Shown one piece after another: positions 7,641 to 15,431 of a stretch of DNA of 29,485 nucleotides (its first letter is position 1; every line of letters begins with the position of its first letter). The notes under the pieces were generated by a model, which was given only the letters and a program-made list of their open reading frames with translations, was not told the DNA's origin and did no database searches. Origin of the DNA: a virus. Where the stretch lies: the IMG/VR virus record IMGVR_UViG_3300047560_000516, positions 1 to 29,485 of that record, one strand, 5' to 3'. The position numbers were made by a program, and so were the translations under genes.

Positions 7641-7866
7641 TATTCATTCCCGTAAAGTAATACGGTTTATTTTCTTTATCAAGCAATTCAGGCAATTTGT
7701 CTGCCATCGAATCAATCTCATAGTCGAGAGGGAAATGACGTAGTGCCGCTCTTGCTCGGTCACGAACTATGCTAGGTACTCTAGGTGTCTTACCTGGGTC
7801 ACACAATTCTTCTAATAGTTTTTTACCTGCCTTGAGGGCGCGGTATCTTTCGTCAGGTAATGTCAT
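7612..7866 (-). CDS. BPSL0761 family protein
   Basis: 84 residues beginning MTLPDERYRALKAGKKLLEEL, then TPRVPSIVRDRARAALRHFPLDYEID. The opening 'PDER.RA...G..LL' and the 'P..VR..A...LRH.P' segment match the BPSL0761 family of small proteins known from Burkholderia and relatives; their function is not known to me. It lies between gp32 and uvsX and overlaps the uvsX start, so it is translated with the recombination genes. The family link is the main hint of a betaproteobacterial host. Confidence 0.7.
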   Translation of the reverse strand: MTLPDERYRALKAGKKLLEELCDPGKTPRVPSIVRDRARAALRHFPLDYEIDSMADKLPELLDKENKPYYFTGMNIGDKIGKTI

Positions 7867-7882
7867 AACATACTCCTTAATA

Positions 7883-7902
7883 GGGAGAGGTTACCCTCTC
7901 CC
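7883..7902 (-). terminator. GNRA-type hairpin after gp32
   Basis: Minus-strand 8-bp stem GGGAGAGG / CCTCTCCC closed by the tetraloop GTAA, 7 nt after the gp32 stop. It is followed by TATTAAGG and not by a T-run, so it looks more like a 3' stabilising or processing hairpin than a strong terminator. Confidence 0.6.
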
Positions 7903-7909
7903 ATTTCAA

Positions 7910-8923
7910 TTAAGCAGTTTTGTTTTGACGAGCACGAATCATCGCTAGGATGTCTTGTGCCTTATCACTGCTCGGTGCTGATGTTGGAACTTTGATTGGT
8001 TCACTTGCTTCGGCTGCTTCGTCACCTTCCCAAGGAGCTTTAGATTCTGCTACGGGTGCTGTTGCGGGTGCAGACACAGCTTGTGCTGGTGCTGCTTCTG
8101 GTTGTGCCGCGGTTGAACCTGCAGGTGCTTCTAAGCCGAATGGGCGATAGTATGCTCCCCAACGCTCTAAGTCATATGGTTGACCATCAACTGATGCTTC
8201 AAACATTTCCTTCATAATGCGTAGTTCTGCTTCGCCTGGACGCTTTGGTAAGAAATCTGCCAATGTGTAAAGACCATGTGATTCGATTGCGGCTGCTTCT
8301 GCCTCAGTCAATGCACTTTCTTTACGAGCCCAGTTACTTGTTGAGTAATCTGCGTAACCACCTTTTGTAGTTTTCTTGATGTTGAAATCAAGACCACGCA
8401 AGAAGTCTGTTGGCAATTCTTCCATTTCAGGGTCCATCAATGAACTCTTAATGATTGTAAAGATTTGTGGGCTGATAACGAATCTACGAATTGGATTCGC
8501 AGGTGTCTTGTCATCGCCTAATGGGTTTTGACGAACAAAACCTTGGAACAAGTATGAACGCTTCTTCCAGTACTTGTTTGCCATTTCTTTCAAACTTTCG
8601 TCTTTGTACCAAGGACGAACTTCTGCCAAGATAGGACAAGTTTCTTTTGCATCGTACATTTCGATACAAGGTACTTGAACAATAACTTGGCGCATATTGC
8701 TATCACCCTTCACACCATTGAATGGTAGCTTGATGATTTGACGTTCAACCCAGAAGAATGTATTCTTGTTATCTGCATCTGGTAGGAAACGTACGGTAGC
8801 TGTTGTACCTTCGTCCATGTTCCAGTGGGGATAGATAGAATTATCTGATTGCTGACGGTCTGCGCCGTTTGACTTGTTTTCTTGTGCCGCGATACGGGCA
8901 CGAATTTCTGCTAATGATGCCAT
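7910..8923 (-). CDS. 32: gp32-like single-stranded DNA-binding protein
   Basis: 337 residues (T4: 301). Coats single-stranded DNA at the replication fork and works with UvsX and UvsY. The N-terminal basic segment MASLAEIRARIAAQ is followed by the OB-fold core: TATVRFLPDADNKNTFFWVERQI, IVQVPCIEMYDAKETCPIL and KRSYLFQGFVRQNPL, all typical of gp32 of aquatic T4-like phages. A Pro/Ala-rich linker (about 272-300) leads to an acidic patch and a final helix DKAQDILAMIRARQNKTA; the end is less acidic than in T4. Its own promoter region and 5' leader (8924-9006) contain two small hairpins. It heads the gp32-uvsX-uvsY run. Confidence 0.88.
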   Translation of the reverse strand: MASLAEIRARIAAQENKSNGADRQQSDNSIYPHWNMDEGTTATVRFLPDADNKNTFFWVERQIIKLPFNGVKGDSNMRQVIVQVPCIEMYDAKETCPILAEVRPWYKDESLKEMANKYWKKRSYLFQGFVRQNPLGDDKTPANPIRRFVISPQIFTIIKSSLMDPEMEELPTDFLRGLDFNIKKTTKGGYADYSTSNWARKESALTEAEAAAIESHGLYTLADFLPKRPGEAELRIMKEMFEASVDGQPYDLERWGAYYRPFGLEAPAGSTAAQPEAAPAQAVSAPATAPVAESKAPWEGDEAAEASEPIKVPTSAPSSDKAQDILAMIRARQNKTA

Positions 8924-8940
8924 AATAATATTTCCTTAAT

Positions 8941-8985
8941 AAATTGAGATGGTCTCTTTTTTAAATTCGCTACACACCATGTGTA
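8941..8985 (-). promoter_or_regulatory. gp32 mRNA leader with two small hairpins
   Basis: In the minus-strand leader a 6-bp stem TACACA-TGG-TGTGTA (8985-8971) is followed about 17 nt later by GAGA-CCA-TCTC (8954-8944). The loops TGG and CCA are complementary, extendable to ATGGT / ACCAT. T4 gp32 represses its own mRNA through a leader pseudoknot, so a comparable structure would be expected here; its formation is inferred. Confidence 0.4.
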
Positions 8986-9000
8986 ACTAACATAGAAGAT

Positions 9001-9040
9001 AGTTTAGCATTACTTTCTGTCTACGTCAATAGTATTTATG
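9001..9040 (-). promoter_or_regulatory. Overlapping early and late promoters of gp32
   Basis: TTGACG (9029-9024), 17 bp, TAAACT (9006-9001) is a moderate sigma70 promoter. Just upstream lies CATAAATA followed by CTATT (late core 9040-9033), a T4-type late promoter. Both would serve gp32, giving early and late expression. Confidence 0.6.
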
Positions 9041-9050
9041 CCAGATGTGG

Positions 9051-9076
9051 TAAACCTCACATTTTTGTGAGGTTTA
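9051..9076. terminator. 11-bp perfect inverted repeat, terminator-like
   Basis: Perfect 11-bp stem (TAAACCTCACA and complement) with a 4-nt loop, 10 nt beyond the stop of the 9086-10372 gene. The T-rich tail is better on the plus strand (TTTATTTTCCCTTTT), but the only known transcription here is minus strand, where it would separate the late block from gp32. Confidence 0.6.
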
Positions 9077-9085
9077 TTTTCCCTT

Positions 9086-10372
9086 TTACTTGATTAGTCG
9101 CAAGATGCTTGCTAACTCATCCGCTTCACCTACTAGTTTGCCGATGTTGTTGTTCTTGACTTTCTCTGTAGGTCCTAGTTGACCTACTGCCTTTTGGTCA
9201 GCGTCAAGCCCTTCTTCAACCCCTTGTTCTTTTTCTTTGTATGCTTTACGTGCGGCTGCTCTTTGGTCAATACCTTTAACGAACTCACCAGCACGACCTA
9301 CCATGTCTTGGTACTCATCACCATAGTCCGCTTCTTCTGGATCAACGTAGTCATCAACTTCATCATCAGTGCCTTCATCCATTAAACTATCAGCCCAATT
9401 TTCAAGTGCAATAACTTCTGCCATAGAACCAGACTCACTCAAGTTCTTGTTTAACTTACCCAAGATAGGCATTACTGATTCGATACGAGGATCGACTGTA
9501 CCTGTTCTGAACATCTCACTCAAATCAACTGTTTCTTCATCTTCCATTAAAGGTGGAGTCCATGATTCAAAATAAGCGTTGTAACCTTTCTTACCTGCTA
9601 ACTTGTGAAGTGTTTCACGTAAGCCTTGATAGTGATTGATACCTTCAGTTACTAAACGCTGTGCAGATTCATTGAATTGTTTTCCACGAGTAGCACGTAC
9701 AAAGCCAGCCATCTTAGAATATTCTTCACAGACGCTAGTGATGTGCTGGCCACGCTCATCATAAGGTGTGCCACCTTCAGCAATATGTCGTGCATACACA
9801 CGTGCGATACCTGGCTTAGTTGTTGGTGCTAAGAATCTTTCACCTTGAGCATTCTCGATGAAAATCTTTGCAACGTTACGATAACGTTGTTCACCTTCTT
9901 CAATAGCACGACTATGTTGAATGATAATCTTGCATTCAGGGATGTTATCGCTGTAGCTGGCTTTCTTACCCATTGGGTAGTAGCCTTCATCTAGTTTTTT
10001 GTTGTGTGCTCTTTTAGCCATATCGTATTTCAACTTATCTAAGTAACGAGTATCAAAACTCAATTGATGGTTATGAGCAAACTTGCTCAAACGCTTTAAT
10101 AGCATGTGCCAAGATTCAGAATCATCACCACTAACTTTAGGGCTTTTCTCTACTTTCTCTCCATAGTAAACCACTAACTGACGCAAGCCGTCAATAGTTA
10201 CTGTTACTTTTCCATAATCAACATCATCTTTGATAAAGTTGAATTGGAATACTTCTGCTTCTTCTGGAACTGGGGATTCTTTACCTGAACTGTCTAATAA
10301 GACAGGGTCATATCCTCTAGATTGTAGAAGTGCGAATAATTCTGAGTTTAATGATTCTTGGTTCTTTGGCAT
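9086..10372 (-). CDS. Uncharacterised acidic phage protein, possible virion/scaffold type
   Basis: 428 residues. The first 90 residues carry short strands (EVFQFNFIKDDVDYGKVTVTIDGLRQLVVYYG), the middle is basic and helical, and residues about 270-430 are strongly acidic (DEGTDDEVDDYVDPEEADYGDEY) with a charged helical end finishing LVGEADELASILRLIK. Aquatic T4-like phages often have proteins in the structural block with this kind of C-terminus, but I cannot assign a function. A GATAAATA late promoter lies 18 nt upstream, so it is expressed late with the terminase region. No enzymatic motif seen. Confidence 0.65.
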   Translation of the reverse strand: MPKNQESLNSELFALLQSRGYDPVLLDSSGKESPVPEEAEVFQFNFIKDDVDYGKVTVTIDGLRQLVVYYGEKVEKSPKVSGDDSESWHMLLKRLSKFAHNHQLSFDTRYLDKLKYDMAKRAHNKKLDEGYYPMGKKASYSDNIPECKIIIQHSRAIEEGEQRYRNVAKIFIENAQGERFLAPTTKPGIARVYARHIAEGGTPYDERGQHITSVCEEYSKMAGFVRATRGKQFNESAQRLVTEGINHYQGLRETLHKLAGKKGYNAYFESWTPPLMEDEETVDLSEMFRTGTVDPRIESVMPILGKLNKNLSESGSMAEVIALENWADSLMDEGTDDEVDDYVDPEEADYGDEYQDMVGRAGEFVKGIDQRAAARKAYKEKEQGVEEGLDADQKAVGQLGPTEKVKNNNIGKLVGEADELASILRLIK

Positions 10373-10390
10373 TTTGTGTTCTCAATCTTA

Positions 10391-10398
10391 TATTTATC
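10391..10398 (-). promoter_or_regulatory. T4-type late promoter (GATAAATA)
   Basis: Minus-strand GATAAATA for the 9086-10372 gene. The TAA within it (10396-10394) is the stop codon of the terminase gene. Confidence 0.65.
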
Positions 10399-11941
10399 CC
10401 AGAACGGCGTAGAAGGGGAGAGGAAGTACAATCTCATTGTGGTCACGAATCTGTTCTTCTAGGTTGTAATGATAGTCGCTTAATTGTTGTAAAATACGTG
10501 TAACTAGCAATGTTGCCATTACCAAGTCATCAGTTTCCCCGATTTTGGCTGCAAATGCACCACCAATTGCAACGAAATTCTTCAATTCTGATATTAGACT
10601 ATGACTGTGAATCTTCATTTTCTTAGATTCCAATAACGTCTTGAACTTTGCACAAGCGGCTAGTTTAGTCTTCTGACTTGTGTTAAATCCTTTGCGCTTC
10701 TTTCCGGGTTCAGAGATGAATGTGCCCGGGATGTTTGATTCACCGTATTCGTTTAGAGATACGATAGCTGCCTCACCGATGCTGTTGTTCTCAAAACTAT
10801 AGTACAGGTTGTTAGGCTCACCTGTAATCTCTACAATATACTTGTTGATTTGTGCTATCAATTTAACTTGACTTGGAATGTCGGTCTTGTTATGCTTCCA
10901 CTCACCAATTTGTGTCGTTGTGTTTGCTTCAAAGATTTGAATCGCCGCCGGGTCTCCGCCGGTACCCAGTGATGGGTCTAGTCCTACCACATATATATTA
11001 CCCTTCTCTGGTTTTTTGTACCATCGAATTTGGCCTTGTCTAAAGTTAGGTTCTACACCAGTTAAATCAATCAGTGTGTTTGGGTTAATTAACGTTTCAT
11101 CAGCAATCAAGAACTCGCAACCGATTTCTCGACGGAATCTATCTTCACCCAACTGTGCTTTCATTTGCTCTGCCCAAGCATCATCTCTGTCAGGATGTTC
11201 TCTCCAGTCAGACTTATATGCTTTGAAACCATTGACACCTAATTCTGTTTTGTTACCAAATGCATCTTCACATTTGTTAGCTTGTTTCCATATTAACGCA
11301 AACTGGTCTTCGTCTGAGTTAGGAGTACTTGTGATAATCGCTTTACCACCAGTAGATAGTGTCGGTGTAATCGCAGTCCAGAACTCTTTCGCAATACCAG
11401 GTCGAACGAACGCAAATTCGTCTAGGTATAACAGTGTAATAGACATACCACGACCTGTGTTTTCAGTAGTTGTCGCTGAAACAATACGTGAGCCGTTTTC
11501 AAAGTCTAACGAGCCTTTGTTATATGTAGTGACACCGGCTTTGATGTGGTCGGGGCAGTTCTCATATGCGTAACGAATACGCTGCATAATTTCCTGAGCT
11601 CCAGTATATTTGTGAGCCGCGATTAGAATAGTTGAGTCAGGTACGAACATAGCGTACCACAATAGATAACCTGCTGCCGATGTTGATTTACCTGTTTGAC
11701 GAGGCATGAGAGAGATTGAGTAACGATACTGATGATAGTTTTCAATCAATCGTTTCTGGAAGTCCCATGGGTGATAGTTCATCGATCCTTTTGTAGGATG
11801 TTGAATCATAAAGAAATTATCCATGAAGTACATTGGGCCCGTATTAGGGTCACAACACTTAATGAAGTCGTTTAATTCTTGCTCGTCTTTGAACTTCGTT
11901 TTTACATACGGGTCCTTGACTAAGGTAGGTGTATTTGCCAT
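10394..11941 (-). CDS. 17: Terminase large subunit (gp17-like packaging ATPase/nuclease)
   Basis: 515 residues (T4: 610). Motor that pumps DNA into the prohead and cuts the concatemer. ATPase domain: Walker A MPRQTGKST at about 79-87, Walker B LLYLDE at about 170-175, coupling motif ITSTPN at about 203-208. RNase H-like nuclease domain: D322 in VVGLDPSLG, E384 in YYSFENNS and D471/D472 in ETDDLVMA form the expected acidic cluster. Shorter than T4 mainly at the N-terminus. CTAAATA lies 5 nt before the ATG as a possible late promoter. No small terminase subunit is visible in the window. Confidence 0.95.
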   Translation of the reverse strand: MANTPTLVKDPYVKTKFKDEQELNDFIKCCDPNTGPMYFMDNFFMIQHPTKGSMNYHPWDFQKRLIENYHQYRYSISLMPRQTGKSTSAAGYLLWYAMFVPDSTILIAAHKYTGAQEIMQRIRYAYENCPDHIKAGVTTYNKGSLDFENGSRIVSATTTENTGRGMSITLLYLDEFAFVRPGIAKEFWTAITPTLSTGGKAIITSTPNSDEDQFALIWKQANKCEDAFGNKTELGVNGFKAYKSDWREHPDRDDAWAEQMKAQLGEDRFRREIGCEFLIADETLINPNTLIDLTGVEPNFRQGQIRWYKKPEKGNIYVVGLDPSLGTGGDPAAIQIFEANTTTQIGEWKHNKTDIPSQVKLIAQINKYIVEITGEPNNLYYSFENNSIGEAAIVSLNEYGESNIPGTFISEPGKKRKGFNTSQKTKLAACAKFKTLLESKKMKIHSHSLISELKNFVAIGGAFAAKIGETDDLVMATLLVTRILQQLSDYHYNLEEQIRDHNEIVLPLPFYAVLG

Positions 11942-11946
11942 ATGAA

Positions 11947-11953
11947 TATTTAG
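11947..11953 (-). promoter_or_regulatory. Possible late promoter of terminase (CTAAATA)
   Basis: Minus-strand CTAAATA, one base off the [G/C]ATAAATA core, 5 nt before the terminase ATG. Weaker match than the others. Confidence 0.4.
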
Positions 11954-11991
11954 TACCGTTACCTCTAGTATTCAGAAAACGGATCAAACAT

Positions 11992-12009
11992 AGTTTAATC
12001 TATTAAACT
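11992..12009 (-). terminator. Weak AT-rich hairpin at the end of the tail-fibre gene
   Basis: AGTTTA / TAAACT arms with a 6-nt loop, overlapping the stop of the 12003-13451 gene. AT-only stem and poor T-tail, so termination is uncertain. Confidence 0.3.
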
Positions 12010-13451
12010 TTAATGTACAATCCACTGATACTAGAGTTAGTACTGATTAGGTCTAATATAACTGTTTGGTCAGCGGTGCCAGTAATAGTCGTTGACCCAC
12101 TTGAAGTGTGGCTAGCAGTTACCCCACCGATATTAAGAGTATCAGTACCTGACCCTGATCCTTTTGTTGCTAACACTTTCACTACCCGACCTGGAGCAAA
12201 GTTGGTATATGCTAATGACATTCCGTTGTTCCAAGTACAATGAACAATATCATCGCTCGTAATATCAATAGTTAATGTACCGCCATCACTAATAGTTCCT
12301 GCATCTCTTACTACACGAGTAAGTAATCCAGATAATTTTGTAGCAGTTAAATTACCAACGTTAGCATTACCGGTTACACTTAATGCGCCGCCGGTTACTA
12401 AGTTGCCACCAGTGATGTTAGCAGTAGCAGTAAAAGTATTAGCAGTTATACCTGAACTAGTAATGTTGGCTGCTACTACACCTGCGTTAGAACCAGTTGG
12501 CGCAAGAATCATTTCTGCGTAAGTACCAGTGGCTGTGCTGGTGTTGAAATCTTCGGCAGCTTTGAAGTATAGTCCAGCGACTGGCAGTGGGTTGAATCTA
12601 TTAGTTGTCCCAGTTACCCATCCTACTGCCCCGTATACACCTAAGGTGTCGCCACCATGGCTGTAGCTTGGACTGTCAGGTGTTCCTCGGGCGGCTCTAC
12701 TGATATTCAATCCAAAGCCTGCAGTAGGGTATCCACTCACGCTGGGTTGTGGTCCACTGGTGTTGTTGTAAAAACCATCAATAGTGAAACGGGCAGCAGT
12801 GTTAGGGTTGCCAGTGATGTGTAGCATACCACCTGTGCCACGAATTGGTATAACGTTGCCAGTTGGGCTACCATTCAAACTTAACAATCCCAGAGCACCG
12901 TTGGCAACTTCTCCAGGAGCAAAGATAGTCATGTAGCCATTGTTTTCAACGTTCATAAAGATGTTGCCAGTGCCAGGTGTGCTATCAGTAGCTACAAACT
13001 GCACATTGCCCACTAACTTAACTATGGCGTTGCCTTGTGTTGCGAGGATCATGTCCTCATCTACGTTAACGATGGTCAGGATGTTGTTGTTGGCGTAGAA
13101 GTTACCAAAACTCACTGGTAAGTTAGCCGAGTCAATGGTCAATATGCCGGTGTTACCTATGGTTACCCCAGGTCCAGGTTGAACACCACCAATCTTACCT
13201 TCGGCGGCGGGAGAAATGTTTCCAGTTACAACTAAGTTACCATTGATTGTGCCTGTGTTAGCGGTGATTGAATTGAATGACGCATTCGCATCAGTGTCTA
13301 AATTAATTGGCAATCCACCGGGAGTAGAACCATCGCTAACACGAATGCTATTAGTATCGGGGTTGTACCAAAGTCTATCAGTTTGACCAACATATGCCTG
13401 GGTATTTGCGTTGTTGTCCCTGCTAGAGAAAAAGTTTTGAATAAAACTCAT
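12003..13451 (-). CDS. Tail-fibre-like virion protein
   Basis: 482 residues. The N-terminus MSFIQNFFSSRDNNANTQAY followed by DRLWYNPDTNSIRVSDGSTPGG is the well-marked start of tail-fibre or virion appendage proteins of aquatic T4-like phages. The remainder is beta-rich, Gly/Thr/Asn-rich, with repeated TGN- and TAN-type segments (TANTGTINGNLVVTGN, NTGILTI, TATANITGGN) like trimeric beta-structured fibres, and no catalytic motif. It follows the 13454 gene by 2 nt, so it is co-transcribed. A shorter fibre-like gene lies at 15.4 kb. Likely role is host recognition or adsorption; which part contacts the receptor cannot be said. Confidence 0.8.
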   Translation of the reverse strand: MSFIQNFFSSRDNNANTQAYVGQTDRLWYNPDTNSIRVSDGSTPGGLPINLDTDANASFNSITANTGTINGNLVVTGNISPAAEGKIGGVQPGPGVTIGNTGILTIDSANLPVSFGNFYANNNILTIVNVDEDMILATQGNAIVKLVGNVQFVATDSTPGTGNIFMNVENNGYMTIFAPGEVANGALGLLSLNGSPTGNVIPIRGTGGMLHITGNPNTAARFTIDGFYNNTSGPQPSVSGYPTAGFGLNISRAARGTPDSPSYSHGGDTLGVYGAVGWVTGTTNRFNPLPVAGLYFKAAEDFNTSTATGTYAEMILAPTGSNAGVVAANITSSGITANTFTATANITGGNLVTGGALSVTGNANVGNLTATKLSGLLTRVVRDAGTISDGGTLTIDITSDDIVHCTWNNGMSLAYTNFAPGRVVKVLATKGSGSGTDTLNIGGVTASHTSSGSTTITGTADQTVILDLISTNSSISGLYIKV

Positions 13452-13453
13452 TA

Positions 13454-13789
13454 TTAACCCTCAAAAGGTTCATCATTAGCAAGTTCGTCCAATGCTACTG
13501 GATTTATACCAGCATTGCGTTTAATAGCAACTAACTCATCTGGGTTGCCAGCTTCATCGTAGTAGTTAGGAACGTCAACTGCTTTCTTTAGTAATTCAAG
13601 TTTAGCTTGCAAAGGCGGCATAAACTCACCTAGTTCGTCACTGGCATCAGCCGATTGCTGCTGGTTGATTGTTTGAGTTGCTTTAGTCTGTTGAAGAAAG
13701 TTAGCTGTGTTGTTTTGCTCTGGTTCTTGTCCACCTGCAATGCTGTCTAATGTGTCAGCTAAACCTCTTAGTAATTCACTTATGTTCAT
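13454..13789 (-). CDS. Uncharacterised small late protein
   Basis: 111 residues: N-terminal helix MNISELLRGLADTLDSIAGG, a Gln/Asn-rich linker (EQNNTANFLQQTKATQTINQQQSADA), then EFMPPLQAKLELLKKAVDVPNYYDEAG and an acidic end. Possibly an assembly or virion-associated protein, judged only from its place directly before the fibre gene. ATG at 13789 has AAGGAAAT upstream. Not recognised as a named family. Confidence 0.6.
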   Translation of the reverse strand: MNISELLRGLADTLDSIAGGQEPEQNNTANFLQQTKATQTINQQQSADASDELGEFMPPLQAKLELLKKAVDVPNYYDEAGNPDELVAIKRNAGINPVALDELANDEPFEG

Positions 13790-13798
13790 ATTATTTCC

Positions 13799-14005
13799 TT
13801 ATGTCGTCCAAGGACGTCCTGCAATTAATCCGCCGGCATTAGGATTGTCAACTATGTCGTTATCCGAGTACTGTGTCGGTAATTGGGTAATATCATATGT
13901 AGCTCTGGGGTTACCATCCGCTAGTCTGTCAATCGCAGCCAGGTCAAGTTTAGCTTTTTGTTTAGCTTCTTTAGTTGATAATGTTGAGATTCCGTTAGCT
14001 GCCAT
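13799..14005 (-). CDS. Uncharacterised small late protein
   Basis: 68 residues, MAANGISTLSTKEAKQKAKL, then a helix (DLAAIDRLADGN) and YDITQLPTQYSDNDIVDNPNAGGLIAGRPW. The last part has the look of small virion-associated proteins in aquatic T4-like phages, but no function is known to me. A GATAAATA late promoter lies about 18 nt upstream, and the gene is followed closely by 13454 and the fibre gene. Confidence 0.65.
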   Translation of the reverse strand: MAANGISTLSTKEAKQKAKLDLAAIDRLADGNPRATYDITQLPTQYSDNDIVDNPNAGGLIAGRPWTT

Positions 14006-14014
14006 TTTTGATAT

Positions 14015-14036
14015 CCTATGTATTATTTATCATAGG
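14015..14036 (-). promoter_or_regulatory. Late promoter inside an inverted repeat
   Basis: GATAAATA (14031-14024) for the 13799-14005 gene. It lies between the arms CCTATG (14036-14031) and CATAGG (14020-14015). The late core also encodes the last codons of the upstream gene, GAT AAA TAA (Asp-Lys-stop). Confidence 0.65.
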
Positions 14037-14298
14037 GCGTCTCGCCTGTTATGTGTGGTTTTGCGAACCAGAGTCTAAACCACTCGTCGGTGCCGGGTTT
14101 AATATTGCGTTCTCGCTGAATTTGTCCCAGATTAGTGCCTTGCACACTAATTTCTTCACCGTAACTAGTCTTTTCATCGACCCCTGCAAGTCTTTTCAAA
14201 TCATCTATATTATCAATTGACTGCTCAGGAACAGGAACGGACTTGAGTTTATCAAATCCGTTCATTAGTTTCGCTTGTCTGAATGGGTCGAACGTCAT
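14023..14298 (-). CDS. Uncharacterised small late protein
   Basis: 91 residues, MTFDPFRQAKLMNGFDKLKS, a central DDLKRLAGVDEKT segment and the C-terminus GTDEWFRLWFAKPHITGETPYDK, an aromatic-rich end reminiscent of small proteins in the virion block of aquatic T4-like phages. The late core AATAAATA lies 4 nt before the ATG, so the message may be leaderless. The stop TAA is built into the next late promoter. Confidence 0.6.
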   Translation of the reverse strand: MTFDPFRQAKLMNGFDKLKSVPVPEQSIDNIDDLKRLAGVDEKTSYGEEISVQGTNLGQIQRERNIKPGTDEWFRLWFAKPHITGETPYDK

Positions 14299-14302
14299 TC
14301 AG

Positions 14303-14310
14303 TATTTATT
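14303..14310 (-). promoter_or_regulatory. Late promoter (AATAAATA) for the 14023-14298 gene
   Basis: Minus-strand AATAAATA ends 4 nt before the ATG at 14298. Its internal TAA (14308-14306) is the stop codon of the methyltransferase gene. Confidence 0.55.
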
Positions 14311-15007
14311 TGATATCAAGCGGTCTATTCTTAGTGGCTACGATACAATAATATCGTTCTTTTACGTTCGTAGTTGTGGGTTCACCGTTTTCATCTCTAG
14401 CAGGAACAGCTAAGTCAAACTCAATAGTATCGTTGATAACTAAATCAAATCCACAACGTTGCAGTAGTGCGTTTAACTGGGTGAATCCAAGAATACTATA
14501 GTGATTCAAATTGTATTCGTGCTTTCTATCGCTGTCCGGAGCAGGAACCTCGATATAAATCTTTCCACCTTGCTTTAATACACGATTGTATTCCATTAGT
14601 GTAAAGATAGGATATGGACTATGCTCAAGTGCGTGACGCAAAAAGATAAAGTCGATTGATTCGTCAATGAAACCATCTTTCTGTGGCAAGAAAGTCAAGT
14701 CATATCCCTTTACAGTATGACCTTTGTCCCTACAAAGTTTCTGGTCTCCGTCACTCAATGTAATTCCAGTTACATTTGTGTATTCACGTTGCTTCATCTC
14801 ATCCAAAAAGTAACCAGGACCGCAACCCATATCTAAGATGACTGCATCTTTAGGGATGTTTAACGGGTCGATGTACTTTTCAACTACGTATGTTGTTAGT
14901 TGTTTATGGAACCCACTATCACCCTCATCATAGATATGGGCAGTGTATAACCATTCGTTATAGAATTTAAGTTTGACTAGGTCAAGAGTGTTGTTAATAT
15001 CAAGCAT
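14306..15007 (-). CDS. Class I SAM-dependent methyltransferase
   Basis: 233 residues. SAM-binding motif I VILDMGCGPGYFLDEM (about residues 58-73), motif II-like VTGITLSDGDQ, acidic strand DFIFLRHALEHS (motif IV region) and VLKQGGKIYIEVPAP (post-motif), the layout of Methyltransf_11/23 small-molecule or sugar methyltransferases. No DNA-methylase DPPY motif. The C-terminal region FTQLNALLQRCGFDLVINDTIEFD fits the same fold. In this phage it may methylate a glycan made with the aminotransferase/epimerase pair at 18-19.8 kb, but substrate is unknown. CTAAATA lies 5 nt before the ATG. Confidence 0.8.
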   Translation of the reverse strand: MLDINNTLDLVKLKFYNEWLYTAHIYDEGDSGFHKQLTTYVVEKYIDPLNIPKDAVILDMGCGPGYFLDEMKQREYTNVTGITLSDGDQKLCRDKGHTVKGYDLTFLPQKDGFIDESIDFIFLRHALEHSPYPIFTLMEYNRVLKQGGKIYIEVPAPDSDRKHEYNLNHYSILGFTQLNALLQRCGFDLVINDTIEFDLAVPARDENGEPTTTNVKERYYCIVATKNRPLDIK

Positions 15008-15029
15008 GAATCTATTTAGAAACAGATTC
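15008..15029 (-). promoter_or_regulatory. Possible late promoter inside an inverted repeat
   Basis: CTAAATA (15019-15013) lies between the arms GAATCT (15029-15024) and AGATTC (15013-15008) just before the ATG at 15007. One base off the usual late core. Confidence 0.45.
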
Positions 15030-15044
15030 AGTGTTGAAATTATT

Positions 15045-15413
15045 TTATTTGAAGCCTTTGAAGCCTACTACTGTACTCTTAGTGTTAGTATCTTCAGGTT
15101 CTTTACTCTTAGAATACGGAACCATATTCTTGCTTTCTGATGGTACAGTTTTCATAGCAGAGATTAGCATGTTGTACTCTTGTTCAGTATATGGGTGGAC
15201 AGTGTTGTACTTTTCAGCAAAACTATCATAATCCATTTCTACAGCATCCTGACTCACGCCGTCAGCCATAGCCATTGCCATCCATAGACGATTCATATGA
15301 TATGTGCGGTCAAATCCACCAACGTCACGAACTCTTACGATGCCTTGGGAGGCTTGTGCGGCGTTTTTAGGGACTTTTCCCCTGCCTTCTGATAAAAATT
15401 CGTGTGCTCTCAT
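15045..15413 (-). CDS. Candidate internal head protein with capsid-targeting-like N-terminus
   Basis: 122 residues. The start MRAHEFLSEGRGK parallels the T4 internal-protein capsid-targeting sequence (MKTYQEFIAEA): M-R/K, E-F-I/L-x-E then a small residue. L-S-E followed by G also satisfies the T4 prohead protease rule of cleavage after (L/I)-x-E. After the predicted cut the protein is small and basic, then helical (DRTYHMNRLWMAMAMADG) with a Lys/Ser-rich tail ending VVGFKGFK. It would be packaged in the prohead and injected with DNA, if the analogy holds. A strong GATAAATA late promoter lies 7 nt before the ATG, consistent with virion assembly timing. Confidence 0.55.
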   Translation of the reverse strand: MRAHEFLSEGRGKVPKNAAQASQGIVRVRDVGGFDRTYHMNRLWMAMAMADGVSQDAVEMDYDSFAEKYNTVHPYTEQEYNMLISAMKTVPSESKNMVPYSKSKEPEDTNTKSTVVGFKGFK

Positions 15414-15420
15414 AGAATAG

Positions 15421-15428
15421 TATTTATC
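15421..15428 (-). promoter_or_regulatory. T4-type late promoter (GATAAATA) for the 15045-15413 gene
   Basis: GATAAATACTATT is nearly the canonical T4 late sequence. The core ends 7 nt before the ATG at 15413, so any leader is very short. Confidence 0.75.
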
Positions 15429-15431
15429 TTT

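Noticed and set aside
11016-11573. 185-codon plus-strand open frame
   Set aside because: It lies opposite the ATPase and nuclease core of the terminase gene, with no ribosome site or family features; an antisense shadow.
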